Shown piece after piece: positions 1 through 8,504 of a DNA stretch of 64,000 nt; positions within the stretch are counted from its first letter, which is position 1; each line of letters begins with the position of its first letter. A program made the position numbers and the translations under genes. Origin of the DNA: JAAYXS01 sp964550375 (GTDB taxonomy: Bacteria > Planctomycetota > Phycisphaerae > UBA1845 > Fen-1342). The stretch is taken from assembly GCA_964550375.1 (NCBI GenBank), contig CAZJYX010000013.1:1-64000 (forward strand), read 5' to 3'. The notes below the pieces were generated by a model. The model was not told where the DNA came from and made no database searches. It saw only the letters and a list, made by a program, of their open reading frames with translations.

Positions 1-305
1 GAGGCCCCGGGCAGCCGGACGCCTCAGAAGCGCCGTGCCATCGGCCCCGCGACACGATGGTGTCCGACCAAGCCGACACGCGACGAGCCATGCCTCGCCG
101 ACCGCGCCCACGAGACCCGTCCGCCTGCTAACAGCCGAATCAACATCCGCCCACCCCGCGCTGCTCAATCCGCGCCGGCACCTCGCGCGCCGCACCGGCC
201 GTCGCGGACCCTGGCGCAACTAGCGCTTTCGCCCGACCTGGCTTTCCAGTAAACTGCCACCCGGGCGAGTCGACGGGATACGCAATTCCAGAGCAAGGAG
301 CCATC
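1..305. other. Leading region without a recognised gene
   Basis: No open frame here has a recognisable protein or a convincing ribosome binding site. The frames that cross it are arginine- and proline-rich, as expected of out-of-frame reading in high-GC DNA. The last 20 bases carry the ribosome binding site of the following VOC gene (AAGGAG, five bases before its ATG). The region could include the end of a gene lying outside the window, but I cannot show that. Confidence 0.5.
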
Positions 306-695
306 ATGGCAGAGGAACAATGCATGCAGCCCGGAACGTTCTGCTGGACCGAGCTTATGACCCGTGACGTGCCGGCGGCCAAGAAGTTCTACGCCGAACT
401 GATCGGCTGGAAACTGGTCGACCAGGACATCAGCGGCCATCCGTACACCACTGTCACGCCCCCCGGCGCCAAGCACTCCATCGGCGGCATAATGGGCATG
501 GCCGGCCCGCAGTTCGAGGGCATCCCACCCCACTGGATGCCCTACATCGCCGTCGAGAACATCGACGAGAAGGCCCAACTGGCCCAGAAGCTTGGCGGTC
601 AGGTCGTATTTCCGCCCACGGATATCCCCAACGTCGGCCGCTTCTGCGTCATCAAGGACCCAACTGGAGCGGTCATTTCGCTGTTCCAGACCTAG
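306..695 (+). CDS. VOC-superfamily (glyoxalase-like) protein
   Basis: A 129-residue protein of the vicinal oxygen chelate fold (glyoxalase/bleomycin resistance/dioxygenase superfamily). It has the usual beta-alpha pattern: an early 'FCWTELMTRDVPAAKKFY' segment, a middle 'PHWMPYIAVENIDE' segment and a terminal 'VGRFCVIKDPTGAVISLF' segment. The length equals one full domain (two beta-alpha-beta-beta-beta modules). Family members bind a metal and act on small molecules or bind drugs; the substrate cannot be read from sequence. The ATG follows AAGGAG with five-base spacing. It is a single gene facing the convergent DUF4159 gene. Family assignment is secure; the specific role is unknown. Confidence 0.85.
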   Translation: MAEEQCMQPGTFCWTELMTRDVPAAKKFYAELIGWKLVDQDISGHPYTTVTPPGAKHSIGGIMGMAGPQFEGIPPHWMPYIAVENIDEKAQLAQKLGGQVVFPPTDIPNVGRFCVIKDPTGAVISLFQT

Positions 696-751
696 CAGCA
701 GCGCAACGCACTTGAATCCAACGGGGCGGCGCCACCCGCGCCGCCTCCGCT

Positions 752-2980
752 TCAGTGCGTCAAGGCGTACAGGATGATGTTCGCCGCCAGGCGTTGTGCA
801 TCCTCCGCCGCCAAGCCCCAGCAGCCCACGAAGGCCTGCCCCTCCAAACCGCAGCCCAGTGCGAACGGGCTGTATACCAGCGCCAGCCGGCCATTGATCT
901 CCACGCCCCACAGTTCCGGCGTGTTGAGCTCCGGCCGGGCCTTCGTCACGTCCGGTCCATAGCGCACACGTTGCACGTTGAAGCCCGGCGCGCCGCGAAA
1001 GATCGGGTGATCCGCCGGCAACGGCGCGAACTGCGCGCCATTGAAAACCTCGCTGACGAACCGCCGAAAGTCCCCGTCAAACGGGTCCGGACCGCAGCAG
1101 TTGTCCACCAGAACGAACCCGCCGCGCTGCAGGTGCCCAACCAGCGCCGCCCGCTCCGCCGCCGACAGGTCGAACCGGAAGTGCCCGGCCAGATACAGCA
1201 GCGGACACGTGTGAAGGTCGGGCTCATCAAGCTGAACAGTGCGATACTGCGTGACCACGTCCATGTTCAGCTCGCGTTGCAGGAACTCCGCCAGACCCAC
1301 CAGCGCATGCGGGAACGGCCGCCAGTCACTCGCATGCACGACCTGGCAGAACTGCACCGCGTCGCGTGCCGGCGGAGCCGCCTCGGCCGGCCGCGCCTCC
1401 GGCAGTATGACCACATCCAGACGGTCTTGCAGCGGCCGGCGCCCCAGGGCATAGGCGGCAATATTGGTGCCCAGCCGAAACGCCGCTTCGCTGAGCTCCG
1501 GAATGTCGCCCTGCTCCCACAGGCACGACATGTCACGCGTGCTGAATACCACGCTCGTGCGACAGCCCAGGTCCAGCCCCATCAGTCCATACGGCTGACA
1601 ATCGAAGTGGGCGTGGTACACGCTATGCTCGGCACCCAGCTCCCGCAGCGGAAACTCGCCGAAGGTCTCCTCGGCGAAACGCGTGAAGCCGCTGGTGAAC
1701 TCCACGCGGCCGCAGCACGCCTCCGCCAGCAGCGTACCGCCCTGCTCGATGAACCGCCGCACCTTGGCGCTCTGGGCCGCGTTCCACCTCGGAAAGCGGT
1801 GGCCCTGCATGTACAGCAGCGGGGCGGCCAGCCAGTCCTCCAGCGGTGCATCGAAGTGCACGACCTGCCACGCGACCGGCTCGCCCAGCCGATCGCCGAT
1901 GAAGCCTACGAGGTTCTCGACATCGTAACGATCGGGGTTCCATTCATTGTCGTTCGACCACTGCAACTTCTGAATCAACAGTGGCTTGTGTCCCTTGGCC
2001 AGGAACAGCAGCGCGAAGGCGGTATTGACCAGTTGCCCGTCCCAGGTGCCGTCGGCACGTTGCGTGCGCACCAGGAACTCAGCCCCCGCGCGATACCAGT
2101 CGTGCTGCCCGAAGTGGCGCTGTCCCGAGAGGATGCCGCAGCGCTCGACCGCGTAGAGCCAGTAGTGCGTGTTCCCGCTGCGACCGGGATTCCGATCCGC
2201 CTCGAACCGTCGCCCCAGCCAGCCCAGCCCACCGGCCAGCGGCCGATTCGTGGCGTAGCGGCCGCAATTGGGGGCCGCCCCGTCACGAAAACCCCGCTCA
2301 CGCCCGCTCGTTATCTGGCTGCCCAGGATCAGCAGGTCGGCAACCGCGGCCGCTGTCATGCTGCCATAAGGCCGCTGGCTGGGCACATCCTGATATGACC
2401 AACCACCGTCATCCTTCTGCGTCCGAATCACGCCCGCCAGCGCTTCTTTCCAGACCTTCTGCGAAATGCGCGCACCCGCCTCCGCGGCGGCATGCAACCC
2501 CAGCAAGGCAAACTGCGTGTTAGAGTGGTCGAAGCGCCCTTCGCCCGGCGTGTAGCTCCACAGGCCGTGAGTGCCCTGCGCGTCAACCAGCCACTTGGCG
2601 GCCGCGCTGATCTCGGCCGCGTAATCTTGCGCGTCAGCTTCCGCCAACACCATGATCTTCAGCGCGACCACGTACACCTGCTTGTCCGGCAGCGCGCGCA
2701 CGTGCGGCAAGGCAGCCGCCACGGCCGGCGAGTCGGCGCGCTCGCCCGACTGCAGCAGGGCCAGCGTCGCCAGGGTGGTTTCCCCGCCGGCGAAGTGCTC
2801 GTAGCGTTCGGCCCACTTGCCGTCGGCTTGCTGGCGTGCCCGCAGAGCGGCCACGCCTCGCCGACTTGCCATCTTGACCTGCTTGCCGGTGACATCGGCG
2901 CGCGCCGGCGCACCGGCCGGCGCCAGCACGACGACCAAAGCCGGGAACAACCACACCAGCGGCGAGAAACGCACAGCCAT
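752..2980 (-). CDS. Exported DUF4159 protein with terpene-cyclase-like repeats and two DUF4159-like domains
   Basis: A 742-residue protein with a clear signal peptide (hydrophobic to about residue 28, then 'APARADV'). Residues 40-330 hold repeats of the squalene-cyclase/prenyltransferase alpha-toroid type, seen as QxxDGxW-like motifs such as 'QQADGKW', 'QKDDGGWSY' and 'QRADGTWDG'. From about residue 350 there are two tandem copies of a DUF4159-like alpha/beta domain. Each has a 'PLLYMQGH' or 'PLLYLAGH' strand and a 'GGTLLAEACCG' or 'GGFVLVDNCCG' loop. The repeat region lacks an obvious DxDD catalytic motif, so a binding or scaffold role seems likelier than cyclisation. In Planctomycetota, DUF4159 genes often neighbour MoxR/DUF58/BatA genes; here that cluster lies 60 kb away. 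Function unknown. A TATACT box lies ten bases before the ATG. Confidence 0.8.
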   Translation of the reverse strand: MAVRFSPLVWLFPALVVVLAPAGAPARADVTGKQVKMASRRGVAALRARQQADGKWAERYEHFAGGETTLATLALLQSGERADSPAVAAALPHVRALPDKQVYVVALKIMVLAEADAQDYAAEISAAAKWLVDAQGTHGLWSYTPGEGRFDHSNTQFALLGLHAAAEAGARISQKVWKEALAGVIRTQKDDGGWSYQDVPSQRPYGSMTAAAVADLLILGSQITSGRERGFRDGAAPNCGRYATNRPLAGGLGWLGRRFEADRNPGRSGNTHYWLYAVERCGILSGQRHFGQHDWYRAGAEFLVRTQRADGTWDGQLVNTAFALLFLAKGHKPLLIQKLQWSNDNEWNPDRYDVENLVGFIGDRLGEPVAWQVVHFDAPLEDWLAAPLLYMQGHRFPRWNAAQSAKVRRFIEQGGTLLAEACCGRVEFTSGFTRFAEETFGEFPLRELGAEHSVYHAHFDCQPYGLMGLDLGCRTSVVFSTRDMSCLWEQGDIPELSEAAFRLGTNIAAYALGRRPLQDRLDVVILPEARPAEAAPPARDAVQFCQVVHASDWRPFPHALVGLAEFLQRELNMDVVTQYRTVQLDEPDLHTCPLLYLAGHFRFDLSAAERAALVGHLQRGGFVLVDNCCGPDPFDGDFRRFVSEVFNGAQFAPLPADHPIFRGAPGFNVQRVRYGPDVTKARPELNTPELWGVEINGRLALVYSPFALGCGLEGQAFVGCWGLAAEDAQRLAANIILYALTH

Positions 2981-2990
2981 AACGCCGGGT

Positions 2991-3087
2991 AGTATACTCG
3001 CCCGACGAGCGGCGCAGACCCCGGGGCGGCCGCCGACCGCGTGGATCGGCCCTGCGCCTCGCCAGCCGCGGTTTCACTCGGTATAGT
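2991..3087. promoter_or_regulatory. Divergent start-proximal promoters for the DUF4159 gene and prmC
   Basis: On the minus strand TATACT (2991-2996) lies ten bases before the ATG at 2980. On the plus strand TATAGT (3082-3087) lies nine bases before the prmC ATG at 3097, with a partial -35 TCGCCA (3059-3064) exactly 17 bases upstream. If these are real -10 boxes, transcription starts within a few bases of the start codons, giving leaderless or nearly leaderless mRNAs. Neither gene shows a good ribosome binding site, which fits. Inference from spacing only. Confidence 0.5.
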
Positions 3088-3096
3088 GGTGGCTCC

Positions 3097-4026
3097 ATGA
3101 GTACGTCGCCCGCTGAGACCGGTCCATGGACGGTAAGCCGGCTGCTGGCGTGGACGCGCGAGTTTTTCGAGCGTCGCGGGCTGGAATCGCCGCGACTGTG
3201 TGCCGAAATCCTGTTGGCCCACGCTCTGGGCTGCGCGCGCCTCCAGCTTTACACGCAGCACGAGCTGGTGCCCGCCCCGGACGCCCTCGACCAGTTCCGC
3301 GCCACCGTGCGCGCCGCCGCCGACGGTCATCCGATCGCTTATCTCACCGGCCGCAAGGAGTTCTTCTCGCTCGCTTTCGAGGTCACGCCGGACGTGCTGA
3401 TCCCGCGGCCGGAAACGGAGGTGCTGGTTGAGCGGACGATCGACCTGGTGCGCAAGTCCGGCGGGACCGTTCGCACGCTTCTTGACCTGGGCACGGGCAG
3501 CGGCTGTGTGGCCGTGAGCCTGGCCAAGCACCTGCCGGAGGTCGCCGTTTACGCCAGCGACATCTCGGGGGCGAGTCTCACCGTAGCGCGTCGCAATGCC
3601 GACCGGCACGGCCTGGCCGAACGGATCGTCTTCGCGGTCGGCGACCTGTTCGAGCCCTGGCCGTTACAGCAAGACGGCGCGCCGGCGGGCGCTCCGTTCG
3701 ACGTGATCGTCTGCAACCCGCCCTACGTGGGCACGGCGGCGGACGTGCCGGTACAGGACAGCGTGCGCAAGTATGAACCGGCCGAGGCGCTTTTCGCGGG
3801 GCCGGACGGACTGGACGTGATTCGCCGCCTGGTGGCGCAGGCCCCGACGCGGCTGCGGCCGGGGGGGTATCTTGTGTTGGAAATGGCGTTTGACCATGAG
3901 CCGGCCCTGCGCGCCCTGCTGGCGCAGGCGTGCTGGCAGGAGCCGGCGTTTTATCGCGACGGCGCCGGGCACAGGCGGGTCGTGCAGGCCCGCCGACCGA
4001 AGGGCCACGCGGCGCACGTCGCCTGA
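3097..4026 (+). CDS. prmC: Peptide chain release factor N5-glutamine methyltransferase PrmC
   Basis: A 309-residue SAM-dependent methyltransferase that modifies the GGQ glutamine of release factors RF1 and RF2 and so improves translation termination in the cytoplasm. The N-terminal helical domain (1-80) is followed by the family signature 'GRKEFF' near 85-90 and 'LIPRPETE' near 101-108. Next come the SAM-binding motif 'DLGTGSG' (130-136) and the catalytic 'NPPY' (207-210). Length is normal. The ATG is preceded by a TATAGT box rather than a ribosome binding site. murA starts 10 bases after the stop codon, so the two are probably co-transcribed. Confidence 0.95.
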   Translation: MSTSPAETGPWTVSRLLAWTREFFERRGLESPRLCAEILLAHALGCARLQLYTQHELVPAPDALDQFRATVRAAADGHPIAYLTGRKEFFSLAFEVTPDVLIPRPETEVLVERTIDLVRKSGGTVRTLLDLGTGSGCVAVSLAKHLPEVAVYASDISGASLTVARRNADRHGLAERIVFAVGDLFEPWPLQQDGAPAGAPFDVIVCNPPYVGTAADVPVQDSVRKYEPAEALFAGPDGLDVIRRLVAQAPTRLRPGGYLVLEMAFDHEPALRALLAQACWQEPAFYRDGAGHRRVVQARRPKGHAAHVA

Positions 4027-4036
4027 GGATTACGAA

Positions 4037-5317
4037 GTGACTCTGCCCTATTTCGAAATCAACGGTGGTAAGAGACTGCGAGGGACGGTGCGTATCAGCG
4101 GGGCGAAGAACGCGGCCCTGCCGATCATGGCGGCCAGCATCCTGTGCGAAGGTGAAGTGATCCTGCACGACGTTCCGGACGTAAGCGACGTCACTTCGTT
4201 GGCCGAATTGCTGCGCAAGCTGGGCGTGAGCGTCGAGCGCCGGCCGGACAACTCGCTGCGTCTGCTGGTGCGCGACGAGATGAACTGCCACGCGGAGTAC
4301 GACATCGTCCGCAAGATGCGCGCGTCGATCTGCGTGCTCGGACCGCTGCTGGCCAAGCGCCAACGCGCCCAGGTGTCCATGCCCGGCGGGTGTGCCATCG
4401 GCGACCGGCCGGTCAACCTGCACTTACAGGCGATGCGGCAGCTCGGGGCCGACCTCGAGCTGGTCAGCGGTGATATCGTGGCACGCGCCAAGCGGCTTCA
4501 CGGCACGGAGATGTTCCTGGGGGGCCCGTTCGGCTCAACCGTGCTGGGAACCGCGAACGCCCTAACGGCGGCAGTGCTGGCCGAAGGCACCAGCGTAATC
4601 GAGATGGCCGCGTGCGAACCGGAAGTGGTCGACCTGGCCAACTTCCTGGTTCAGTGCGGCGCTTCGATCACCGGGCAGGGCACGCCGCGAATCATCGTCG
4701 AGGGCGTGCGGGCACTGAAGGGCTGCGAATACCGGATCATCCCTGATCGCATCGAGGCCGGCACATTCATGGTCGCCGCGGCCATCACCAATGGAGAGCT
4801 CAAGCTCGAAAACTGCCGGCTTGACCACCTCATGGCAGTCGTTGACCGGCTGGCCGCGATTGGGGTCAACGTAGAACGGGAGAGCAGCGGCGTGACCGTC
4901 TCGGCCTCGCGGCGGATCGAGCCCGTCGAGGTCACCACGCAGCCCTTCCCGGGTTTTCCAACCGATCTGCAAGCGCAACTGCTGACGCTACTGTGCCTGG
5001 CCGACGGCAACAGCATCGTCACGGAGAAGATCTTCCCCGACCGCTTCCTGCACGTGGCGGAGCTCAGCCGCATGGGCGCCCGGCTGCACAAGGAGGGCCC
5101 CACCGTCATCGTGCAAGGCGTGCGGCGCCTGGTGGGCGCCCCGGTGATGGCCTCGGACCTGCGCGCGTCCGCCGCGCTCGTGCTGGCCGGCCTGGTGGCG
5201 CGCGGCACAACGCGCATCAACCGCATCTACCACATCAGTCGCGGCTATGAAGGCCTGGAGGGCAAGCTGCGCGCCGTCGGCGCCGAGATCGAGCGTAAGG
5301 AGGGCGAAGAGCTCTGA
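4037..5317 (+). CDS. murA: UDP-N-acetylglucosamine 1-carboxyvinyltransferase MurA
   Basis: Catalyses the first committed step of peptidoglycan synthesis: transfer of enolpyruvate from PEP to UDP-GlcNAc. I chose the GTG at 4037, ten bases after prmC, because it gives the usual 426-residue length and the standard N-terminus reaching 'GTVRISGAKNAALPI'. The frame stays open further upstream, but that part overlaps prmC. The active-site loop 'PGGCAIGDRPV' carries the catalytic cysteine at residue 119, so the enzyme should be fosfomycin-sensitive unless other changes exist. The two-lobe EPSP-synthase fold is complete. The last 73 bases overlap the end of the converging radical SAM gene. A peptidoglycan precursor gene fits the view that most Planctomycetota have a peptidoglycan wall. 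Confidence 0.96.
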   Translation: MTLPYFEINGGKRLRGTVRISGAKNAALPIMAASILCEGEVILHDVPDVSDVTSLAELLRKLGVSVERRPDNSLRLLVRDEMNCHAEYDIVRKMRASICVLGPLLAKRQRAQVSMPGGCAIGDRPVNLHLQAMRQLGADLELVSGDIVARAKRLHGTEMFLGGPFGSTVLGTANALTAAVLAEGTSVIEMAACEPEVVDLANFLVQCGASITGQGTPRIIVEGVRALKGCEYRIIPDRIEAGTFMVAAAITNGELKLENCRLDHLMAVVDRLAAIGVNVERESSGVTVSASRRIEPVEVTTQPFPGFPTDLQAQLLTLLCLADGNSIVTEKIFPDRFLHVAELSRMGARLHKEGPTVIVQGVRRLVGAPVMASDLRASAALVLAGLVARGTTRINRIYHISRGYEGLEGKLRAVGAEIERKEGEEL

Positions 5318-7191
5318 AGCACGCCGAGCTCCGCGGCATCGGCCGGCAACACCGCCGCGGCCTCCAGCGAGCGTGGCGGCCCAGCGACGGGCCCCAGCCG
5401 AATCGCCCAGTGCATCGGCTGTCCGCTGTGTGCATCAACCATCGGGATACGTGCCGCCGGCACGCTCTCCCAGACTTCAATCGGACCGCGTTTGAGTCGC
5501 CAGGCCCAGGGCAGTACCTTGGGTATCGTCAGCATGAGGCCGATGTGCCCAACTAGTTGCAGCGCCACGCGCTTGAACGACACCGAGTTTCGCCGCAAGT
5601 GGAACAAGGTCCGCAGCATGTTCAGCGGGTTGTAGAAGGCAACATAGGCGCGCAACAGGTTCAGTTGCTGTCGCCAGGGCTCAGGATGACGGGAGGCCAC
5701 CACGTGGTTGCCATCCTGGTACGCGTCCGGCACGTCGCGACCGCCCACCCGCCGAAAGACCGCCCCGGATGCCAAGGCCGGCTCCAGGTCGCGCGTGCCG
5801 ATTGCCGGCCCCAGGTAGGTGCACTGGTATGTTGCGGCCCCCTTCGCAAACACGTAGCGGGCCTGATCCAGCAAGCCGGCCAAATCGCCGCGCCGCGAGC
5901 GCAATGGTTGCGCGTCGCTGTGGATCATCATCACGTGCGGCTCGATCCCGAGCTGGTGCATCAGGGCGAATAACTGGGCCGTGTTGCCGGCGTCCTGCCC
6001 CTTCTTGACCAATTCGCCGGTGATGTCTTCGATTCCGAACCACAGGCCGCGCAAACCGCCCTTGCGGCACAAAGGCAGCAGGTCGCGGTTCTTGTAAACG
6101 TCGAGTTGGGTGGCCTCGGTGTAGAACTTGATCAGCCGGCGCAACGGTGCACCGCCGCAGGTCGTCTCCGCCAGCGCTTTCATCAACTCCATCACCGTCG
6201 TGCGGTTGTTGAAGAAGTTGTCGTCCGTGCCGAAGAAACTGCGAATCCCGAAGTTCTCGTAGATGTGCTTGATTTCGGCGGCGAAACGCGCCGCGCTCTT
6301 GTGCCGCCAGGTCCGTTGATTCGCCGCTGGAATGGGGCAGTACGGACAGTGGAACCGGCAACCCTGCGTCGCAATGATCGACGCGATCGGCGAGAGGCGC
6401 TGCACCTTCGACGCCGGATGCGGCTGGGGACGCAAACGCGTCCCACGATGCCGCGGCTCCAATACTCGATAACCCGCGTCGGGCAGCGGCAACTCGTCCA
6501 GATCGCGCAACAGCCGCTGCACACCCGTGTTGACCGCCACCGGCGCGCCCGGCGGCGCGTCCGGCGACAGGTAAACGAGGCCGGGTACCTGCCTCAAGGC
6601 CCCCGCCCGGCGCGCCCGGTCGTACGCCGACCGCAGCGATTGTCCGGGCGACCAATCGGCCAAGATCGTCTCGAGCAGATTCAGCAGCACGAAGGCCTCA
6701 CCAAGGACGACGCAATCCGCGCCGTCGCCCGGCTGGGGCCCCGATTCGAAGAAATGGGTCGGTTCGTAGATAGCTTTCGGCCCACCGGCCACGATCAGCG
6801 GACGCTCCGGCCCCAAGCGGTGCGTGTCACGCACCAACTCGAAGGCGGCCGCGGCGTGAACCTGCATGGACGACACGAGCAGCACGTCGAGCGGCTGCCC
6901 GTCCAGCTCGGCCAGGCTGGGCCGAAAATTCGGCGTCCATTGCTGGATTACCACGCGCAGGTGTTCGAAGCCGGCGGCATGCAGCACGTCCGCAAGCGTT
7001 CGCACTGAACACGGCGCCATGCGCGTGTCCGCGTACCAATACGGCAACATGTGAGTGCGCCGGTCATAAGCATACACCAACCCAAAACGCAGACCGTGCG
7101 CGTCACGCCGCTGTCGCAGCCGCTCCAGCGCAGCGCGCAGCGTGCCATCGGGGAGGAATACGTCGTCGCCACAACGGCGCGGCAATTCCAT
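5245..7191 (-). CDS. Radical SAM protein with possible B12-binding domain
   Basis: A 648-residue protein. The N-terminal part (about 60-200) resembles a cobalamin-binding Rossmann domain ('LDVLLVSSMQVHAAAAFELV' and 'PLIVAGGPKAIYEP'). A radical SAM core follows with the cluster motif 'CRFHCPYC', then 'FGTDDNFFNN' and 'GLWFGIEDIT', as in B12-dependent radical SAM methyltransferase-like proteins. No DxHxxG B12 motif is obvious, so cobalamin binding is uncertain. The ATG follows AAGGGA with eight-base spacing. The last 25 or so residues lie antisense to the murA 3' end and look like readthrough past an older stop. It follows a small basic protein gene by 33 bases and may form an operon with it. 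Substrate unknown. Confidence 0.8.
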   Translation of the reverse strand: MELPRRCGDDVFLPDGTLRAALERLRQRRDAHGLRFGLVYAYDRRTHMLPYWYADTRMAPCSVRTLADVLHAAGFEHLRVVIQQWTPNFRPSLAELDGQPLDVLLVSSMQVHAAAAFELVRDTHRLGPERPLIVAGGPKAIYEPTHFFESGPQPGDGADCVVLGEAFVLLNLLETILADWSPGQSLRSAYDRARRAGALRQVPGLVYLSPDAPPGAPVAVNTGVQRLLRDLDELPLPDAGYRVLEPRHRGTRLRPQPHPASKVQRLSPIASIIATQGCRFHCPYCPIPAANQRTWRHKSAARFAAEIKHIYENFGIRSFFGTDDNFFNNRTTVMELMKALAETTCGGAPLRRLIKFYTEATQLDVYKNRDLLPLCRKGGLRGLWFGIEDITGELVKKGQDAGNTAQLFALMHQLGIEPHVMMIHSDAQPLRSRRGDLAGLLDQARYVFAKGAATYQCTYLGPAIGTRDLEPALASGAVFRRVGGRDVPDAYQDGNHVVASRHPEPWRQQLNLLRAYVAFYNPLNMLRTLFHLRRNSVSFKRVALQLVGHIGLMLTIPKVLPWAWRLKRGPIEVWESVPAARIPMVDAHSGQPMHWAIRLGPVAGPPRSLEAAAVLPADAAELGVLQSSSPSLRSISAPTARSLPSRPS

Positions 7192-7224
7192 GGCAGCATT
7201 CCCTTGCTTGTGGCCAACAACTCA

Positions 7225-7422
7225 CTAGGAGCGCTGCTGGCCCTCGTCGCCGGCCGGGAAGGTCTCATCGACCTCCCCGGCCGTCGGCGACCCGGTATCA
7301 ACGCCATGCTCCGAGCGGCGTTGCCGCTTGCGCTCGGCCTTCTCAGCTTTCTTCACTTCACGCTGACGTTTTCTGAACTCGCGCTCCCCTTTGTGACTGG
7401 ACGGTTTCTTCCTTGTTGCCAT
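7225..7422 (-). CDS. Small highly basic protein
   Basis: A 65-residue protein whose first 40 residues are largely lysine, arginine and glutamate ('RKRQREVKKAEKAERKRQRR'), predicting one charged helix. The C-terminal third is acidic and flexible. A good ribosome binding site (GGAG, seven bases before ATG) supports it as real. Similar short charged proteins occur in many bacteria without known function; RNA or ribosome binding is a guess. It lies between the RRM gene upstream (103-base gap) and the radical SAM gene downstream (33-base gap) on the same strand. Confidence 0.6.
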   Translation of the reverse strand: MATRKKPSSHKGEREFRKRQREVKKAEKAERKRQRRSEHGVDTGSPTAGEVDETFPAGDEGQQRS

Positions 7423-7525
7423 TCGGGCTCCAACAGCAGCCGACCAGTCCCCAGGCCAGCGATCTTACCCGCGCCGGCGTAAGTCCGCCGGCCGGGCGGC
7501 ACGACGGCCCAGGCTCGCCGGGCGA

Positions 7526-7834
7526 CTACCAGCGACTGCGGCCTCGGCCGCCGCCACCGCCACCACCGCCACCACCACCACCGGCCGGCCGCGGCTTGGC
7601 TTCGTTCACGCGGAGGGTGCGTCCGCCAAAGTCCTTGCCGTCGAGCGCCGTGATGGCCTCCTGAGCCTCCGCGCTGGAGCTCATCTCGACGAAGCCGAAG
7701 CCCTTGCTCTGCCCAGTAGCCCGGTCGGAGATAACGCTCGCGCTCTCCACGGTACCGTGACTGGCGAACAGGCGTTCGAGATCAGCGCTGCTCACGTCAT
7801 AACCCAGGTTGCCGACATACAGTTTTTTTCCCAT
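7526..7834 (-). CDS. RRM-domain RNA-binding protein with glycine-rich tail
   Basis: A 102-residue protein made of one RNA recognition motif: RNP2 'LYVGNL' near residue 5 and RNP1 'KGFGFVEM' near residue 44. A run of twelve glycines and a short 'RGRSRW' end follow. This is the plan of cyanobacterial-type Rbp proteins, often cold-induced, which bind single-stranded RNA in the cytoplasm. The glycine codons alternate between GGT and GGC, so the run is not a pure triplet repeat. ATG is preceded by GGAG with ten-base spacing. Probably a general RNA chaperone; individual RNA targets are unknown. Confidence 0.92.
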   Translation of the reverse strand: MGKKLYVGNLGYDVSSADLERLFASHGTVESASVISDRATGQSKGFGFVEMSSSAEAQEAITALDGKDFGGRTLRVNEAKPRPAGGGGGGGGGGGGRGRSRW

Positions 7835-8504
7835 CGAGAATCTCCAAGCGGCTCGATGATACTCGCCCGCCGACGCCCGTCGACGTCAGTATTCCGACGC
7901 CGATGAACCAGAACCCCGACTCGTTTGGCCAACTTGCAGTCCGAGGACACCTCGGGCCCAGCAAATGGCCCTTCTTCGCGTGGGGCTAAGCACGGTCCGG
8001 CACTTGCGACGTTGGGGTGGGGCAGGACGGGTCTCTCGAGCTCCAAACAGCTTCCGGCGGCATCGGCCGCCCTTCATCAGCCAAACGCCGCAGATCGCAG
8101 ACAGCACAGTGCCATCGCACGGTCCCGGCGCGTCACACTCGCGATTGAGCCTCAGTGACCAGTCCAGTTCAGCAAACGGAGCCCTGAATGATAGGCAGGT
8201 CTCGGGAAGCGGAACGATCAGAGAAGGTCATCGTACACCAAGTTGAAATACTAGCGCGGATTCGCGCGGTTGCCAAGTGCCCGTGGCGAGATTACGGAAT
8301 TTTGCGCCCCCCCCCCCCGGGGCAAGGACCGTGGCAGACAAACCCGCGCTGCAAGGTCCCGTCATTCCAACGCGTTGACACAGGCATTCGTACTGATACG
8401 ATACCATTTGCGGGCCGAGATTCTGCGGTCCCGGGTTGCACGTCGCCGGCGTCGGCACTCGCCGTCCCCCGGGCCGTGGCTTCTCCACTTGAGGAGGTTG
8501 GGAG
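7835..8504. promoter_or_regulatory. 670-base intergenic region with C12 tract and PEP-CTERM gene promoter
   Basis: No supported gene. Twelve consecutive C bases (8307-8318) are followed at once by four G bases. Downstream, TTGACA (8375-8380) and TACGAT (8397-8402), with 16-base spacing, form a reasonable housekeeping promoter pointing at the PEP-CTERM gene, giving a leader of about 95 bases. GGAGG precedes its ATG. The left part (7835-8000) should also hold the promoter of the divergent RRM gene, but I see no clear boxes there. No hairpin thermometer or riboswitch was recognised. Confidence 0.55.

Noticed and set aside
755..2398. Long open frame on the plus strand inside the DUF4159 gene
   Set aside because: It is the antisense mirror of a clearly recognisable protein and encodes a Gln/Arg/Pro-rich sequence with no family pattern, as is common in high-GC DNA.
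7540..7605. Triplet repeat (CCA/CCG) as a microsatellite
   Set aside because: It encodes the glycine run of the RRM protein; codons are mixed, so it is a protein-level low-complexity tail and not a simple DNA repeat.
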